The translations under genes and the position numbers were made by a program. 64,000 bases of DNA, from the NCBI GenBank assembly GCA_018335755.1, contig JAGXRK010000019.1, positions 1 to 64,000 on the forward strand, read 5' to 3'. This DNA comes from Ignavibacterium sp. GTDB lineage: Bacteria; Bacteroidota; Ignavibacteria; Ignavibacteriales; Ignavibacteriaceae. This document shows, piece after piece, positions 7,830 through 17,070 of the stretch (position 1 is the stretch's first letter; each line of letters opens with the position of its first letter). Under the pieces are notes generated by a model. It worked only from the letters and a program-made list of their open reading frames with translations, was not told the origin of the DNA and searched no databases.

Positions 7830-9392
7830 ATGTCTTCAAAAGAAAATTTCATTCAACACATTTCTGAGGGTTATACTTTTAAGGGTAATTATTTAACAAT
7901 TGGAACTGCAATTTTAAATAATGAACCGATACCGAATACCCATATTAAAATACCATTAAGAACTTTAAACAGGCATGGTTTAATTGCGGGTGCTACCGGT
8001 ACAGGTAAAACAAAAACAGTGCAGCTCTTTGCAGAAGCTCTTTCTGATAAAAGTGTACCAGTTTTGCTGATGGATATCAAAGGAGACTTAAGTGGAATTG
8101 CAGAACAAGGAATAAATAATCCTAAAATTGAAGAGCGTCACACTAACATCGGATTACCTTATGTTCCGAAAAATTATCCAGTGGAGCTACTCTCACTATC
8201 TGATGAAAAAGGATCCCGGTTAAGAGCCACCGTTTCGGAGTTTGGACCTGTGCTTCTTGCAAAAATTCTTGAACTGAGCGATGCACAGTCGAGCATTATT
8301 TCAATGATCTTTAAATATTGTGATGATCACCGTCTGCCGCTGCTGGATCTGAAGGATCTGAAAAAGACACTACAGTTTATTTCTAACGAAGGAAAAGCTG
8401 AAATTGAAAAAGAGTATGGTAAAATATCAACTGTTTCAACCGGTACCATTCTCCGCAAAGTAATTGCGCTTGAACAGCAGGGTGCAGATAAGTTTTTTGG
8501 GGAAAGATCATTCGAGGTTGAAGACCTCTTGAAAGTTGATGATAATGGCAATGGTATTATTTCAATTATACGGCTTACTGATATTCAGGATAAACCTAAA
8601 TTATTTTCAACTTTTATGCTGTGTCTTCTTGCTGAAATATATCAGACATTTCCTGAAGAAGGTGATATGGATCAGCCAAAACTAGTTATTGTTATAGATG
8701 AAGCTCATTTGATATTCAAAGAAGCATCCAAAGCGTTATTAGATCAGATTGAGACTATTATTAAACTTATCAGATCTAAAGGTGTAGGAATTTATTTCTG
8801 TACTCAGAATCCAACCGATGTTCCTGCAAGTGTGCTGAGCCAGTTAGGATTAAAGATTCAGCACGCACTCAGAGCATTCACTGCAGCCGACAGAAAAATG
8901 ATAAAACTTACTTCTGAAAATTATCCTTTATCAGATTATTACAAAACTGACGAACTTCTCACCTCGCTTGGAATCGGTGAGGCAGCTATTTCAGCATTGA
9001 ATGAAAAAGGTAATCCAACTCCCCTTTCGGCAACTTTGCTTTGTGCACCAAAATCCAGGATGGATATTCTATCACAACAGGAAATTGATAATTTAATAAG
9101 CAGATCAAAACTCATAAATAAATACAATCAGGAAATTGACAGAGAAAGCGCCTACGAAATTCTTACTAAAAAAATTGAAGCTTCGGAAAATCTTGATCTT
9201 AAAATTCCAAAAGAAAAACTTCCTCCTACTTACAAACAGCCGGCACCCAGAACTCAAACCAGAAGACGAACAAAAAGCACCACTGAAAAGGTTCTAGACA
9301 GCCAGTTATCCAAACAAGTCGGAAGAACATTGATCAGGGAAATTGCGCGAGGAATTTTTGGTGTTTTAGGAATGGGGGGAAGAAGACGGTAA
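7830..9392 (+). CDS. HerA-like P-loop ATPase (DUF853 family)
   Basis: This 520-residue ATPase has a Walker A motif GATGTGKT at residues 54-61 and a Walker B motif LVIVIDEAHL near 288. Helicase-type sensor regions (FCTQNPTDVPASVLSQLG) follow, with a basic C-terminal tail containing a TRRRTK patch. This is the architecture of YjgR/DUF853 proteins, related to the HerA/VirB4/FtsK branch of AAA-like motors. They are thought to act on DNA or on a protein-translocation substrate. No NurA or other partner nuclease is adjacent, so a HerA-NurA repair role is not supported here. No strong ribosome-binding site precedes the ATG. Confidence 0.8.
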   Translation: MSSKENFIQHISEGYTFKGNYLTIGTAILNNEPIPNTHIKIPLRTLNRHGLIAGATGTGKTKTVQLFAEALSDKSVPVLLMDIKGDLSGIAEQGINNPKIEERHTNIGLPYVPKNYPVELLSLSDEKGSRLRATVSEFGPVLLAKILELSDAQSSIISMIFKYCDDHRLPLLDLKDLKKTLQFISNEGKAEIEKEYGKISTVSTGTILRKVIALEQQGADKFFGERSFEVEDLLKVDDNGNGIISIIRLTDIQDKPKLFSTFMLCLLAEIYQTFPEEGDMDQPKLVIVIDEAHLIFKEASKALLDQIETIIKLIRSKGVGIYFCTQNPTDVPASVLSQLGLKIQHALRAFTAADRKMIKLTSENYPLSDYYKTDELLTSLGIGEAAISALNEKGNPTPLSATLLCAPKSRMDILSQQEIDNLISRSKLINKYNQEIDRESAYEILTKKIEASENLDLKIPKEKLPPTYKQPAPRTQTRRRTKSTTEKVLDSQLSKQVGRTLIREIARGIFGVLGMGGRRR

Positions 9393-9417
9393 ATTATTAA
9401 AGAATTAAAAACCAAGT

Positions 9418-9450
9418 GAAATTAAAAAATAATTTCTAAAAATTCTTTTT
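9418..9450 (+). terminator. Weak AT-rich terminator between convergent genes
   Basis: The perfect arms GAAATTA and TAATTTC flank an A5 loop and are followed by a T-run at 9445-9451. The stem has only one G-C pair, so it is weak. It fits the convergent ends of the HerA-like gene and the response regulator gene. Confidence 0.35.
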
Positions 9451-9456
9451 TGAATT

Positions 9457-10137
9457 TTATTGAGTAAACTTGTAGCCGGCTTTAGGTGCAGTTAACAAGT
9501 GGATCGGCTCAGCGGGATTATTCTCTATTTTTTTTCTCAACGAAAGTATATAATTGTCAACTGTCCTGGTAGTCGGAAACGCATCATATCCCCAAACTTC
9601 ATCAAGTAACTGGTTTCTTGAAATAACCTGTCCCTCGCGAAGAACTAAATAATGAAGCACTTTGAATTCTGTTGTAGATAGTTTTATTTGAACTCCTGAT
9701 TTGAATAATTCCTGCTTACTAAAATCAATATTTATATTATCAAATTCTACTTTATTCCTATCACTGTCATCATAATTAGCACGCCTTAATACAGCCTTTA
9801 TCCTTGCAATTAATTCCCTGATACTAAAGGGTTTGGTCACATAATCATCTGCACCTAATTCAAATCCAATAATCTTATCAATCTCTTCCTTCTTTGCAGT
9901 TAACATAATTATCGGAGTCATAATTTCTTGACGACGAAGTTCTTTGCAAATATCCATACCGTTCATTCCCGGTAGCATTAAATCCAGTAGAATTAAGTCA
10001 TATTTTTTATTTAATGCTTTTTCAAAACCTTTTAATCCATCAGCTGATTCTTCACAATCATATTTTTCACTATTTAATATTTCAATTATTCCCGCTCTGG
10101 TTGAATTATCATCCTCGATAATCAGTACCTTTTTCAT
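9457..10137 (-). CDS. OmpR/PhoB-family response regulator
   Basis: This 226-residue two-domain regulator has a receiver domain with acidic pocket E8/D9/D10, phosphoacceptor Asp52 in LLDLMLPG, and the conserved Lys in DDYVTKPFS. A C-terminal winged-helix DNA-binding domain ends in TAPKAGYKF. Its ATG overlaps the stop of the sensor kinase gene by 4 nt (ATGA), so the pair is a single two-component system. The regulon cannot be read from the sequence. The divergent upstream region contains a 16-bp direct repeat that could be an operator. Confidence 0.9.
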   Translation of the reverse strand: MKKVLIIEDDNSTRAGIIEILNSEKYDCEESADGLKGFEKALNKKYDLILLDLMLPGMNGMDICKELRRQEIMTPIIMLTAKKEEIDKIIGFELGADDYVTKPFSIRELIARIKAVLRRANYDDSDRNKVEFDNINIDFSKQELFKSGVQIKLSTTEFKVLHYLVLREGQVISRNQLLDEVWGYDAFPTTRTVDNYILSLRKKIENNPAEPIHLLTAPKAGYKFTQ

Positions 10138-12581
10138 AATGCTTCCCTCTTTTGGTTAATAATTTTTGGAAACTTTAGTGCAACAGTAGTACCATTAACT
10201 GGTATACTATTCACTTCAATCACACCGTCATGAGAATCCATTATATATTTTACAATGTAAAGCCCAAGACCAACACCAGACGAATCATTTTCGACCCGGA
10301 AATAAGGATCAAATATTTTTCTATGATCTGACTCAGATATTCCTATTCCAGAATCCTCCACTTCGATGACCGCATAATTATTCGAGGAATAAGTTCTGAT
10401 AAATAAGTTTCTATTCTGACGCGAATATTTTAATGAATTACTGATAAGATTTTCCATTGCTTGTTTCACAGCATATTCATCTGCAAATATTAAATCCTCA
10501 AAATCACTCAATTCATATGTAAATAAAAATCCATTATTTTCAATTTGAACTTTCAGCACTGAGATCAAATCTGTAACAATTTTGTTTAGACTAAGTAATT
10601 TTTTGTCATATCTTTTTATTCCTTTTTCAATACGCGACAAATCAAGAATATCTGATACGAGACTAGCCAATCTGTCAGTTTCACTTTCAATAATGTTGAG
10701 ATGATCTTTTATTTTATCTGAGAGAAAAGTTTTATCCTTGAGAATAAGTTCAGTAAATATTTTAATCGATGTAAGAGGAATTTTCAGATCATGTGAAACT
10801 GAAGATACATATAGAGATTTTTGTTTAACTAGTTCTTCAAGTCTTTCAGCGGCAAATCTTTCCTGGATTAATTGTTCCTGGAGTGTAATCCTTGCAATGG
10901 TGGATTCTGCCGTTGCAATTATACTTTTCAAAAAGTCAATATCTTCTAAACTGAACTTTAATCTGGATAACTTGTTCCCTATTAAAAGTAGAGATGAAAA
11001 CTTTTTATCATCTGTTACAATAGGGAGAATTAAGGCAAGATTTACTTCATGTAATAAATGTGAATGCCCGGTAAATGCTTTTACTTCTTTATCAATTTTA
11101 TTGTTATCTACAATTATATTATTCCCGGATTTTTCGAATAGACTTTTATTTGTAGCCATCCAATTAATTACTGATGGCTCAATATTATTACCATAAATTA
11201 AACTAACTGAACTATCTTTTTTTATAATCTTATAAAGTGCAATCTGTTCAACAGGAATAAGAGTGTTTATTTCATTTATCAAAAATGAGGATAGTGAAGG
11301 AATATCATTAAAATTATTCAAAGATGAGATTATTCTTTTTACTTCAATTCTAAAATTATATTTAATACGGAAAAATTTCTTATCAACAAAATCCTGGATA
11401 TTATTTTTAACAGGCAAAAATAAGAAGGCCACGAATATGGCGGATGCGGCAGAAATTACCGGACTATATGCAATATTCAGTAGTTCGACTAAGATGACGA
11501 CCGTAGAAATATAAATTCCAATCAAAACCATTATTAATAAAATATAAACAATACTGCGGTTAATTATATAATCAATATCAAAAAGATGATATTTAACAAT
11601 TGCAATTGCAAAAGTTACAGGTACAGAATTACTTAAGATTACTATTAATTCTTCCGGAAGAGGTTCTTTCATATTCAATAACTGCGGAATTACCCAGAAT
11701 AATATATATATAACCGGTCCGCAAAAGAATCCAACCAAGATCCATTTGAGTTTATTCTTCTCTGCCCTCACTCTTGCTAATAAATAGGATGTGATAAAAA
11801 CTAATACGCTTAACAATACGCATATAACTATGAATACTCTTAAGATTCCAAAAGATTTTAAGTAGGCGTCGATAGTAGATGGAGACTGATTAAAAACTGC
11901 TGCAATAAAAAATATATTTATTATTAATACTAATAATACCGCGAATATATAAATGGATTTTATCAGAGAGACATTTTTAGTAAGCCTATTTGTAGGAAAG
12001 ACGAATGCAAAGTGAAGAAACATAGCCGGTGCTGCTAAATAACAAGTGTGAAACAACGCTCTGGTCAAATACCCAATTTCCAGGAAAGTACTATCGTATC
12101 TTCCCCATGACATCATAATAATGCCTGCAACTGATAGTGAAAGCCAATGAAATAAAACTCCTGTTCTGCTATAGGCTGTTTTATGGAGGACAAAAATTGC
12201 CAATAGGAAAAAAATCAGTCCTGTCAGGGTAGCAATTAAAATATATACTGTGCCATAGTAGGAAGTCAGTTCTGCTTCAGTTGTATAAAATTCCTCATTA
12301 TATAAATATCTTAATTCAATAATATCATCAATCTGATACCCATCAAGAATGAATTCAATTGACTCATAAGATGAAATTAAATTGTTATTGATTGAAACCA
12401 GTAATGATCCATCAGGTATATCAGAGTTTTTACCGTCGAATATTCTTATTTCATCATTATTATAAATATAATTGAAAGGCAGAGAGGTTTTTTGAGAAAT
12501 AAAATAGAGACCAAAACAACAAGCGATGAAAAAGACAAGATCAATAATCAGATATCTTCCAATCATTTTCTTATCTTTCAT
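10134..12581 (-). CDS. Membrane sensor histidine kinase (PDZ-like, multi-TM, GAF, HisKA, HATPase)
   Basis: This 815-residue kinase has one N-terminal membrane helix and then an extracytoplasmic region at about residues 38-105 resembling a PDZ fold (DGSLLVSINNN, DIIELRYL). About seven to eight membrane helices follow to near residue 390. The next region (430-565) is GAF-like. The phosphoacceptor His597 lies in SVSHDLKIPL. The N-box (NLISNSLKYS), G1 box (VEDSGIGIS) and G2 box (GVGLGLYIVK) are all intact. It phosphorylates the regulator encoded immediately downstream. The stimulus is unknown. The first domains resemble membrane-embedded sensors rather than a simple periplasmic loop. AAGGA precedes the ATG. 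Confidence 0.88.
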   Translation of the reverse strand: MKDKKMIGRYLIIDLVFFIACCFGLYFISQKTSLPFNYIYNNDEIRIFDGKNSDIPDGSLLVSINNNLISSYESIEFILDGYQIDDIIELRYLYNEEFYTTEAELTSYYGTVYILIATLTGLIFFLLAIFVLHKTAYSRTGVLFHWLSLSVAGIIMMSWGRYDSTFLEIGYLTRALFHTCYLAAPAMFLHFAFVFPTNRLTKNVSLIKSIYIFAVLLVLIINIFFIAAVFNQSPSTIDAYLKSFGILRVFIVICVLLSVLVFITSYLLARVRAEKNKLKWILVGFFCGPVIYILFWVIPQLLNMKEPLPEELIVILSNSVPVTFAIAIVKYHLFDIDYIINRSIVYILLIMVLIGIYISTVVILVELLNIAYSPVISAASAIFVAFLFLPVKNNIQDFVDKKFFRIKYNFRIEVKRIISSLNNFNDIPSLSSFLINEINTLIPVEQIALYKIIKKDSSVSLIYGNNIEPSVINWMATNKSLFEKSGNNIIVDNNKIDKEVKAFTGHSHLLHEVNLALILPIVTDDKKFSSLLLIGNKLSRLKFSLEDIDFLKSIIATAESTIARITLQEQLIQERFAAERLEELVKQKSLYVSSVSHDLKIPLTSIKIFTELILKDKTFLSDKIKDHLNIIESETDRLASLVSDILDLSRIEKGIKRYDKKLLSLNKIVTDLISVLKVQIENNGFLFTYELSDFEDLIFADEYAVKQAMENLISNSLKYSRQNRNLFIRTYSSNNYAVIEVEDSGIGISESDHRKIFDPYFRVENDSSGVGLGLYIVKYIMDSHDGVIEVNSIPVNGTTVALKFPKIINQKREAL

Positions 12582-12605
12582 CTGATAAATCCTTTCGAGG
12601 AAAAT

Positions 12606-12611
12606 ATTATA
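12606..12611 (-). promoter_or_regulatory. Possible extended -10 element of the two-component operon
   Basis: On the minus strand TGTTATAAT reads as an extended -10 (TGnTATAAT), 24 nt before the kinase ATG. No -35 hexamer with 17-bp spacing is evident. Confidence 0.3.
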
Positions 12612-12752
12612 ACAATAGTAAATTAACTATTAACTCAACACTAATTTCAATTCAGCAACATCTGTAAATAGTATTATATATAAGTTGCTTTGTAAACTAT
12701 TTATAGCGTGTGAAAGTGATGATATTAATCCTCACTTGAAAATTCTAAAAAA

Positions 12753-12878
12753 TAAAATTGGAAATCAACCGGATTATGTATTAATGTTAAAAAAAGTATA
12801 AATCGGTGGGAAAAAGGTCTTTTTTATAGTGTTCTTATTATTTAAAAGACCGTAATACAAATTAAAATTGGAAATCAA
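12753..12878. repeat. 16-bp direct repeat pair upstream of the kinase operon
   Basis: TAAAATTGGAAATCAA occurs perfectly at 12753-12768 and again at 12863-12878, spaced exactly 110 bp apart, in the non-coding region before the two-component operon. It may be a pair of regulator-binding sites. The sequence is not palindromic. Confidence 0.45.
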
Positions 12879-13105
12879 ATTGCAGTGATAGCATAAGAAA
12901 TATTTTCTATAATAAATACAGAGTGTTCATCATTAGCAAAATGAAGAACTATTTGAGGTTTTTTTGATAGTACTTTTCTGAAATAATACCCTGTTGAGGC
13001 AAACAAAATGAGTATTATATAATATTCTTCGTAAACATTCTCATATTTTTGATAGCTAATCATACCGTCGTTTGAATAAGAAGATGATGAGCAATTTGTT
13101 GGCAT
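12875..13105 (-). CDS. Doubtful small hypothetical protein, 76 residues
   Basis: This is a single open frame in the 776-bp gap between the kinase and SDR genes. The product has a possible short membrane segment (YYIILILFASTGYYF). It matches no family I recognise and has no convincing ribosome-binding site before its ATG. It may be spurious. The rest of the gap (12582-12874 and 13106-13357) contains only the 16-bp direct repeats and AT-rich sequence. Confidence 0.2.
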   Translation of the reverse strand: MPTNCSSSSYSNDGMISYQKYENVYEEYYIILILFASTGYYFRKVLSKKPQIVLHFANDEHSVFIIENISYAITAI

Positions 13106-13357
13106 AGCTTTACTAAGGATAGAATAAAAACTCTTTTCAATATCACTATTTTTATATTAAACTCTTTTTGCAATTACCCTTACCTGAGAATATGATTGAA
13201 CTGCTATAAAAAGTATACCCAAACTGCCAATAATGTTTTCATCTCATTATCTTAAATTCTAATCTAATTTACTTAATCTCTTAAACTCAGTTTTCAAGAA
13301 TTTAAAGAAATAAAGTTATTGTAATGATTTATTATTCTACCTTTATCTAACTTTGTT

Positions 13358-14338
13358 TTACATCCATCCCATTCTTTTATACCAGTTAAAAGTATTTAAG
13401 AAGCCATCATATAATGATATTCCAGGGCTAAAATTGAAATCACTTTTTGCTTTTTCTATTGAGCAGGTCCATTTAGACTGAGTTATTTCTCTGGCTTTCT
13501 GAATATTAAGAAACACATTTTTATTGAATACTTTACCGATAATTTCCTCGACACCACAAATTAAATAAACCATACAATGCGGTATGTGGAGATTAATAGA
13601 TTTTTTCTTCAGGATGGCAGCAATTGTTTCACCGATAATTTCATTCGGATATGAAACCTCACTACCTAAAAAGTAAATCTGGTCCTCGGCAGTATCACTC
13701 AGTGATGAGTCAATAATTCCATTGGCTAAATCGCTGACATAAATTAGATTCAGATATTTCTTATTAAATCCAATCAGCATTTGAACACCGCGCTTAATGG
13801 ATTTCATATACATATACATATCTCTTTCTCTGGGCCCGTAAACGGCTGAAGGTCTGAGTATGGTGATGGGGATTTTATCTCTGAATTTTAATAGTTCAAG
13901 CTCAGCAAGCATTTTACTTTTGCCATATTCCGAAACCGGGTGATAAACGGATGATTCATCGACCGGTTTATCATCCAGAGACGGTCCAACTGCTGTAAGA
14001 CTACTTAAATAAACGAATCTTTTCAGAGCGGCACAATGCAATGAACATTTTTCAATAAGACTTTTTGTCGCAATAAAATTACCCTCATAGTATTCTTTAT
14101 TACTTTTTGCTCTGGTCACGCCGGCAATATGATATATTATATTAACATCGCTAAGGATGCTTTCCCATTCAAGATTACTATTCAAATCACCGGAAAGGAT
14201 CTCAATGTTTAGTGATTTAAGTTCATCTGCGAACAACAGATCTTTTGACAGACACTTTACCTGAATACCTTTATTGTATAATTTTTCTACGACATGACTG
14301 CCAATAAATCCACTACCTCCTGTCACTAAAGCTTTCAT
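13358..14338 (-). CDS. Extended-SDR NAD-dependent epimerase/dehydratase
   Basis: This 326-residue Rossmann enzyme has a nucleotide-binding loop GGSGFIGSH (residues 7-15), an SSLTAVGPS strand, and a catalytic Tyr-x-x-x-Lys in YGKSK. Its substrate half is typical of extended SDRs that act on nucleotide sugars, sterols or lipid precursors (RPSAVYGPRERD). AAGGAG sits 7 nt before the ATG. It is the last gene of a five-gene operon with a second SDR, a PAP2-family enzyme, a CPBP protease and a DUF3108 protein. That context suggests reduction or epimerisation of a lipid or lipid-linked sugar. Confidence 0.8.
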   Translation of the reverse strand: MKALVTGGSGFIGSHVVEKLYNKGIQVKCLSKDLLFADELKSLNIEILSGDLNSNLEWESILSDVNIIYHIAGVTRAKSNKEYYEGNFIATKSLIEKCSLHCAALKRFVYLSSLTAVGPSLDDKPVDESSVYHPVSEYGKSKMLAELELLKFRDKIPITILRPSAVYGPRERDMYMYMKSIKRGVQMLIGFNKKYLNLIYVSDLANGIIDSSLSDTAEDQIYFLGSEVSYPNEIIGETIAAILKKKSINLHIPHCMVYLICGVEEIIGKVFNKNVFLNIQKAREITQSKWTCSIEKAKSDFNFSPGISLYDGFLNTFNWYKRMGWM

Positions 14339-14351
14339 TGCTTTCTCCTTT

Positions 14352-15062
14352 CTATAACTGGACTACAATCAAGAAATCCAGAGTAGCACCGATTAAAAAA
14401 TGAAGAATCATAGGATATAAGATTGAATTAGTTTTCAAAGCCATGACACCGAATAAAATTCCACCGATTATTGAAGCAAATATTTCTCCCGTCGGCATAC
14501 CAATATGCCACAGGCATGATGGTATTGTCTGTATACAGATGGCCAGCCAATCACCAACATATTTTCTCAGACCAAAAAGCATAAAACCGCGAAAGAAAAA
14601 CTCCCAGGCAGAGTAGAAAAAGACCAACCGGAAAAGTTCAAACCGGAGAAATGCGAAAATTGAATCACCTGCTTGCTTATCAAACGGATAATAATTGATC
14701 ATTTCCTGCATATTAGAAGAAGGATAGAGAAGCAGAATCGTTATTAAAGGAAATAACCAAACTATAAATGTGAATCCTGATTTATAGTCTCCAATGCTCA
14801 AGCCGTATTCTGATAGTGAATCTCTAAATAGGATTTTGATCATTAAAAACGGTATCACGCCGAGCATAAGAAAAGCAGTCGAGAACATAAAAATTGCCGA
14901 ATAAAAACTTGTTATTTCCGAATAATTCTGAACTGCAAATTCTACAGATCCGAAATATCTGTGCAGCGTAATTATCAATGCGGAAGCAAGCAGAATTATT
15001 CCGGGTTTGATTTCCCCTGAACGTATGGTCCAACGGAAATCAAGCAAACTTAATACTTTCAT
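14352..15062 (-). CDS. CPBP-family intramembrane metalloprotease-like protein
   Basis: This 236-residue polytopic membrane protein has about seven to eight helices. It carries CPBP (Abi/CAAX-processing-like) motifs: WEFFFRGF (motif 1, with Trp where many members have the first Glu), SCLWH (second motif) and HFLIGATLD (third motif). The frame opens at a TTG at 15068, but the ATG at 15062 has AAGGAG 6 nt upstream, so I chose the ATG. It overlaps the upstream SDR gene by 23 bp, meaning tight coupling. Its substrate is unknown. In this operon it may process or protect a lipid-modifying partner. Confidence 0.7.
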   Translation of the reverse strand: MKVLSLLDFRWTIRSGEIKPGIILLASALIITLHRYFGSVEFAVQNYSEITSFYSAIFMFSTAFLMLGVIPFLMIKILFRDSLSEYGLSIGDYKSGFTFIVWLFPLITILLLYPSSNMQEMINYYPFDKQAGDSIFAFLRFELFRLVFFYSAWEFFFRGFMLFGLRKYVGDWLAICIQTIPSCLWHIGMPTGEIFASIIGGILFGVMALKTNSILYPMILHFLIGATLDFLIVVQL

Positions 15063-16059
15063 CTTCAACTCCTTGCTTATTAGTATTTTTCATAATCCAG
15101 TTAATTGTTTTCCTAAGAGCATCATTGAAGGGAGTAATTTTATAACCAATTTCTGATGATGCCTTGTCACATGAGAAAGCCCAGTTAACTGCAAAAGTTC
15201 TCACCCAATCGGGAGTTATTGACGGATAGTGATTTGAAAATTGTCCTAATAATTTTTCTAAATAACTATAGCTCAATCCAACTAGCTTTGGAATATGGAT
15301 CATCCGGAAATTTTTTCCGGAATTTTCTGCCACAGAGTGGAAGAAATCATTATATGAAAGATTTTCTCCACCCAGGATATATTTTTCCCCAGTTTTTCCT
15401 TTTTTCATCGCATTTATACATCCCTGAACGACATCATCTATAAATGCATAATTACCAATTGCATTACCATCACCAAGAATAAATCTGAATTTACCTTTCA
15501 AGAAAAGCTCAATCATTTTAGTGACGGAATTACCTTCCGTCAATAATCCCGGTCCAAATAATCTTGTAGGATTGACTGTAACAGTATTGAGTCCTTTATC
15601 AAGATACCTTAATACAATTATTTCTGCTTCAACTTTGGATGCTTCATACAGTGTATATGGCGCTACAGTTCTTTTTTTGTTTTCATTTATGAGTTCAGAT
15701 CCTGACGGACCAAATGTTACACTCGTTGACATAAACAAAATTTTCTTGACATTTTGGTTTATACCTGACATCAGAATATTTTCAACAGCCCTGGTGTTGA
15801 ATTCGAAGAAACATTTTTTATTTTTAGCCCAATTCCTTGCATATGCTGCCAGGTGATAAACCTGGTCGCATCCATCCATACATCGTTCAATGCTACGAGA
15901 ATCAGTAATGTCTCCAGGGAAGATCCGAACATCAGGTATATTCCTGAATATTTTATTTTCTGATCGGCAAAGGAGGTTAATCTGATCGCCATTACCGATT
16001 AAACGATTCAACAACTGATTACCAATAAAACCAGTTGCACCTGTTATCATTATTTTCAT
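15040..16059 (-). CDS. Extended-SDR reductase/epimerase, HpnA / dihydroflavonol-reductase-like
   Basis: This 339-residue enzyme has the nucleotide loop GATGFIGNQ and a Tyr-x-x-x-Lys (YEASK). The conserved stretches VNPTRLFGPG and GEKYILGGENLSYNDF resemble the family holding HpnA (hopanoid-associated), dihydroflavonol reductases and bacterial ceramide or sterol reductases. A good GAGG ribosome-binding site lies before the ATG. It sits between the PAP2-family gene (36 bp upstream) and the CPBP gene (overlapping). The likely role is NAD(P)H-dependent modification of a membrane lipid or its precursor. The exact substrate is not determinable here. Confidence 0.78.
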   Translation of the reverse strand: MKIMITGATGFIGNQLLNRLIGNGDQINLLCRSENKIFRNIPDVRIFPGDITDSRSIERCMDGCDQVYHLAAYARNWAKNKKCFFEFNTRAVENILMSGINQNVKKILFMSTSVTFGPSGSELINENKKRTVAPYTLYEASKVEAEIIVLRYLDKGLNTVTVNPTRLFGPGLLTEGNSVTKMIELFLKGKFRFILGDGNAIGNYAFIDDVVQGCINAMKKGKTGEKYILGGENLSYNDFFHSVAENSGKNFRMIHIPKLVGLSYSYLEKLLGQFSNHYPSITPDWVRTFAVNWAFSCDKASSEIGYKITPFNDALRKTINWIMKNTNKQGVEDESIKFA

Positions 16060-16095
16060 TTTATTTACCTCACTGCAAAAGAACTAAAAAATTTA

Positions 16096-17040
16096 TTATT
16101 TATCAGAAAGTGATTCTGAAATACACATCGGGTGCAGAATGCTATTATAAAAAAGTACGAACATATCAATTAATTTTTGAAAAACGGGTAATAGTTTCAT
16201 AAGGATAATTGCTAAGGCTATTGCAATAATTCCATCCCATGCATAATGATACCTGCAATAGACTGTTGATACATAAAGCAGCAGAATTACAGGCAGAAAG
16301 AGATAGAACAATTTTCTACTATACTTGAATAATATGAACAGCATTATTGTTGCGGCCATGCAATGCGGGCTTGGCAGATTTCCTCCGGGGAAATGAGCAT
16401 CACTTCTCATCAGCTCACCTAAAAAAGTAAATAGTCCCCCCTCAAGGGCAGATTCGTATTGTCCGGGTTTGAAATACATCTGACTGGCAACCGGGAATAA
16501 AATAAAGCCGAGATAACAAACCGCATATCCAAGTGACAGAGCAAATAAGTATTCTCCCAATCCTCTCGCATTCGCTGCTCTGAAAGTAACAATGCCAACG
16601 ATTATTAAAAGAGGCAAATAGAAAACATATGCAAACATCATTGCTTCAGTCAGATAAGGTGAAACAATACTTTGCATAATCAAGGAGATTTCAGATCCAA
16701 AAAGATAATTATCCAGTGCGATGAGCTTACTGTCCTGCCATTGCGTATGAACTATGAGTTGAAAATCTGAAATAAAGCCGTAGAAGTAGGCAAAAAATCC
16801 AAGTACAAAAATAGTCTGGATAGTTGCCTTTCCCCGTTGATTATTTATTTTGCTGGAAAGAAGAATAAGCAGAACGGACAAAGTCATAAGAAAGATTAAT
16901 CCATTTGCAATGGAATCCGGCTGTTTAAGTTTATCATAAAACAAGATAAACATTGTTGAAAAAAATGCTATCAATAACATTATAGTAATATTGGCACCGG
17001 TATAATTATTATTTAATTCTGAATCAAAATGAGTTCTCAT
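16096..17040 (-). CDS. PAP2-superfamily membrane phosphotransferase (inositolphosphotransferase/AUR1-like)
   Basis: This 314-residue protein has about eight membrane helices. The PAP2 active-site motifs are GGNLPSPHCM (catalytic His) and YCRYHYAWD (catalytic His and the Asp that activates it). The spacing and the Y-x-x-YHY-x-x-D form match PAP2_3 proteins, which include fungal inositolphosphorylceramide synthase. A lipid head-group transferase or lipid phosphatase at the membrane is likely. AGGAG lies 8 nt before the ATG. It lies between the DUF3108 gene and an SDR gene in the same operon, which supports a lipid role. The headgroup and acceptor remain unknown. Confidence 0.72.
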   Translation of the reverse strand: MRTHFDSELNNNYTGANITIMLLIAFFSTMFILFYDKLKQPDSIANGLIFLMTLSVLLILLSSKINNQRGKATIQTIFVLGFFAYFYGFISDFQLIVHTQWQDSKLIALDNYLFGSEISLIMQSIVSPYLTEAMMFAYVFYLPLLIIVGIVTFRAANARGLGEYLFALSLGYAVCYLGFILFPVASQMYFKPGQYESALEGGLFTFLGELMRSDAHFPGGNLPSPHCMAATIMLFILFKYSRKLFYLFLPVILLLYVSTVYCRYHYAWDGIIAIALAIILMKLLPVFQKLIDMFVLFYNSILHPMCISESLSDK

Positions 17041-17070
17041 GATATTACTCCTGATATAGAGAATAATTTC

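Noticed and set aside
7830-9392. HerA-NurA DNA end-resection or phage-defence pair
   Set aside because: No NurA, nuclease or SIR2-type partner flanks the gene. The protein fits the DUF853 branch instead.
10738-11196. 152-codon plus-strand open frame inside the histidine kinase gene
   Set aside because: It is antisense to well-conserved kinase sequence and has no independent support.
14352-15062. Abi phage-defence protein
   Set aside because: The CPBP family was once called Abi, but the gene is embedded in and overlaps a lipid-like operon with no defence genes around it.
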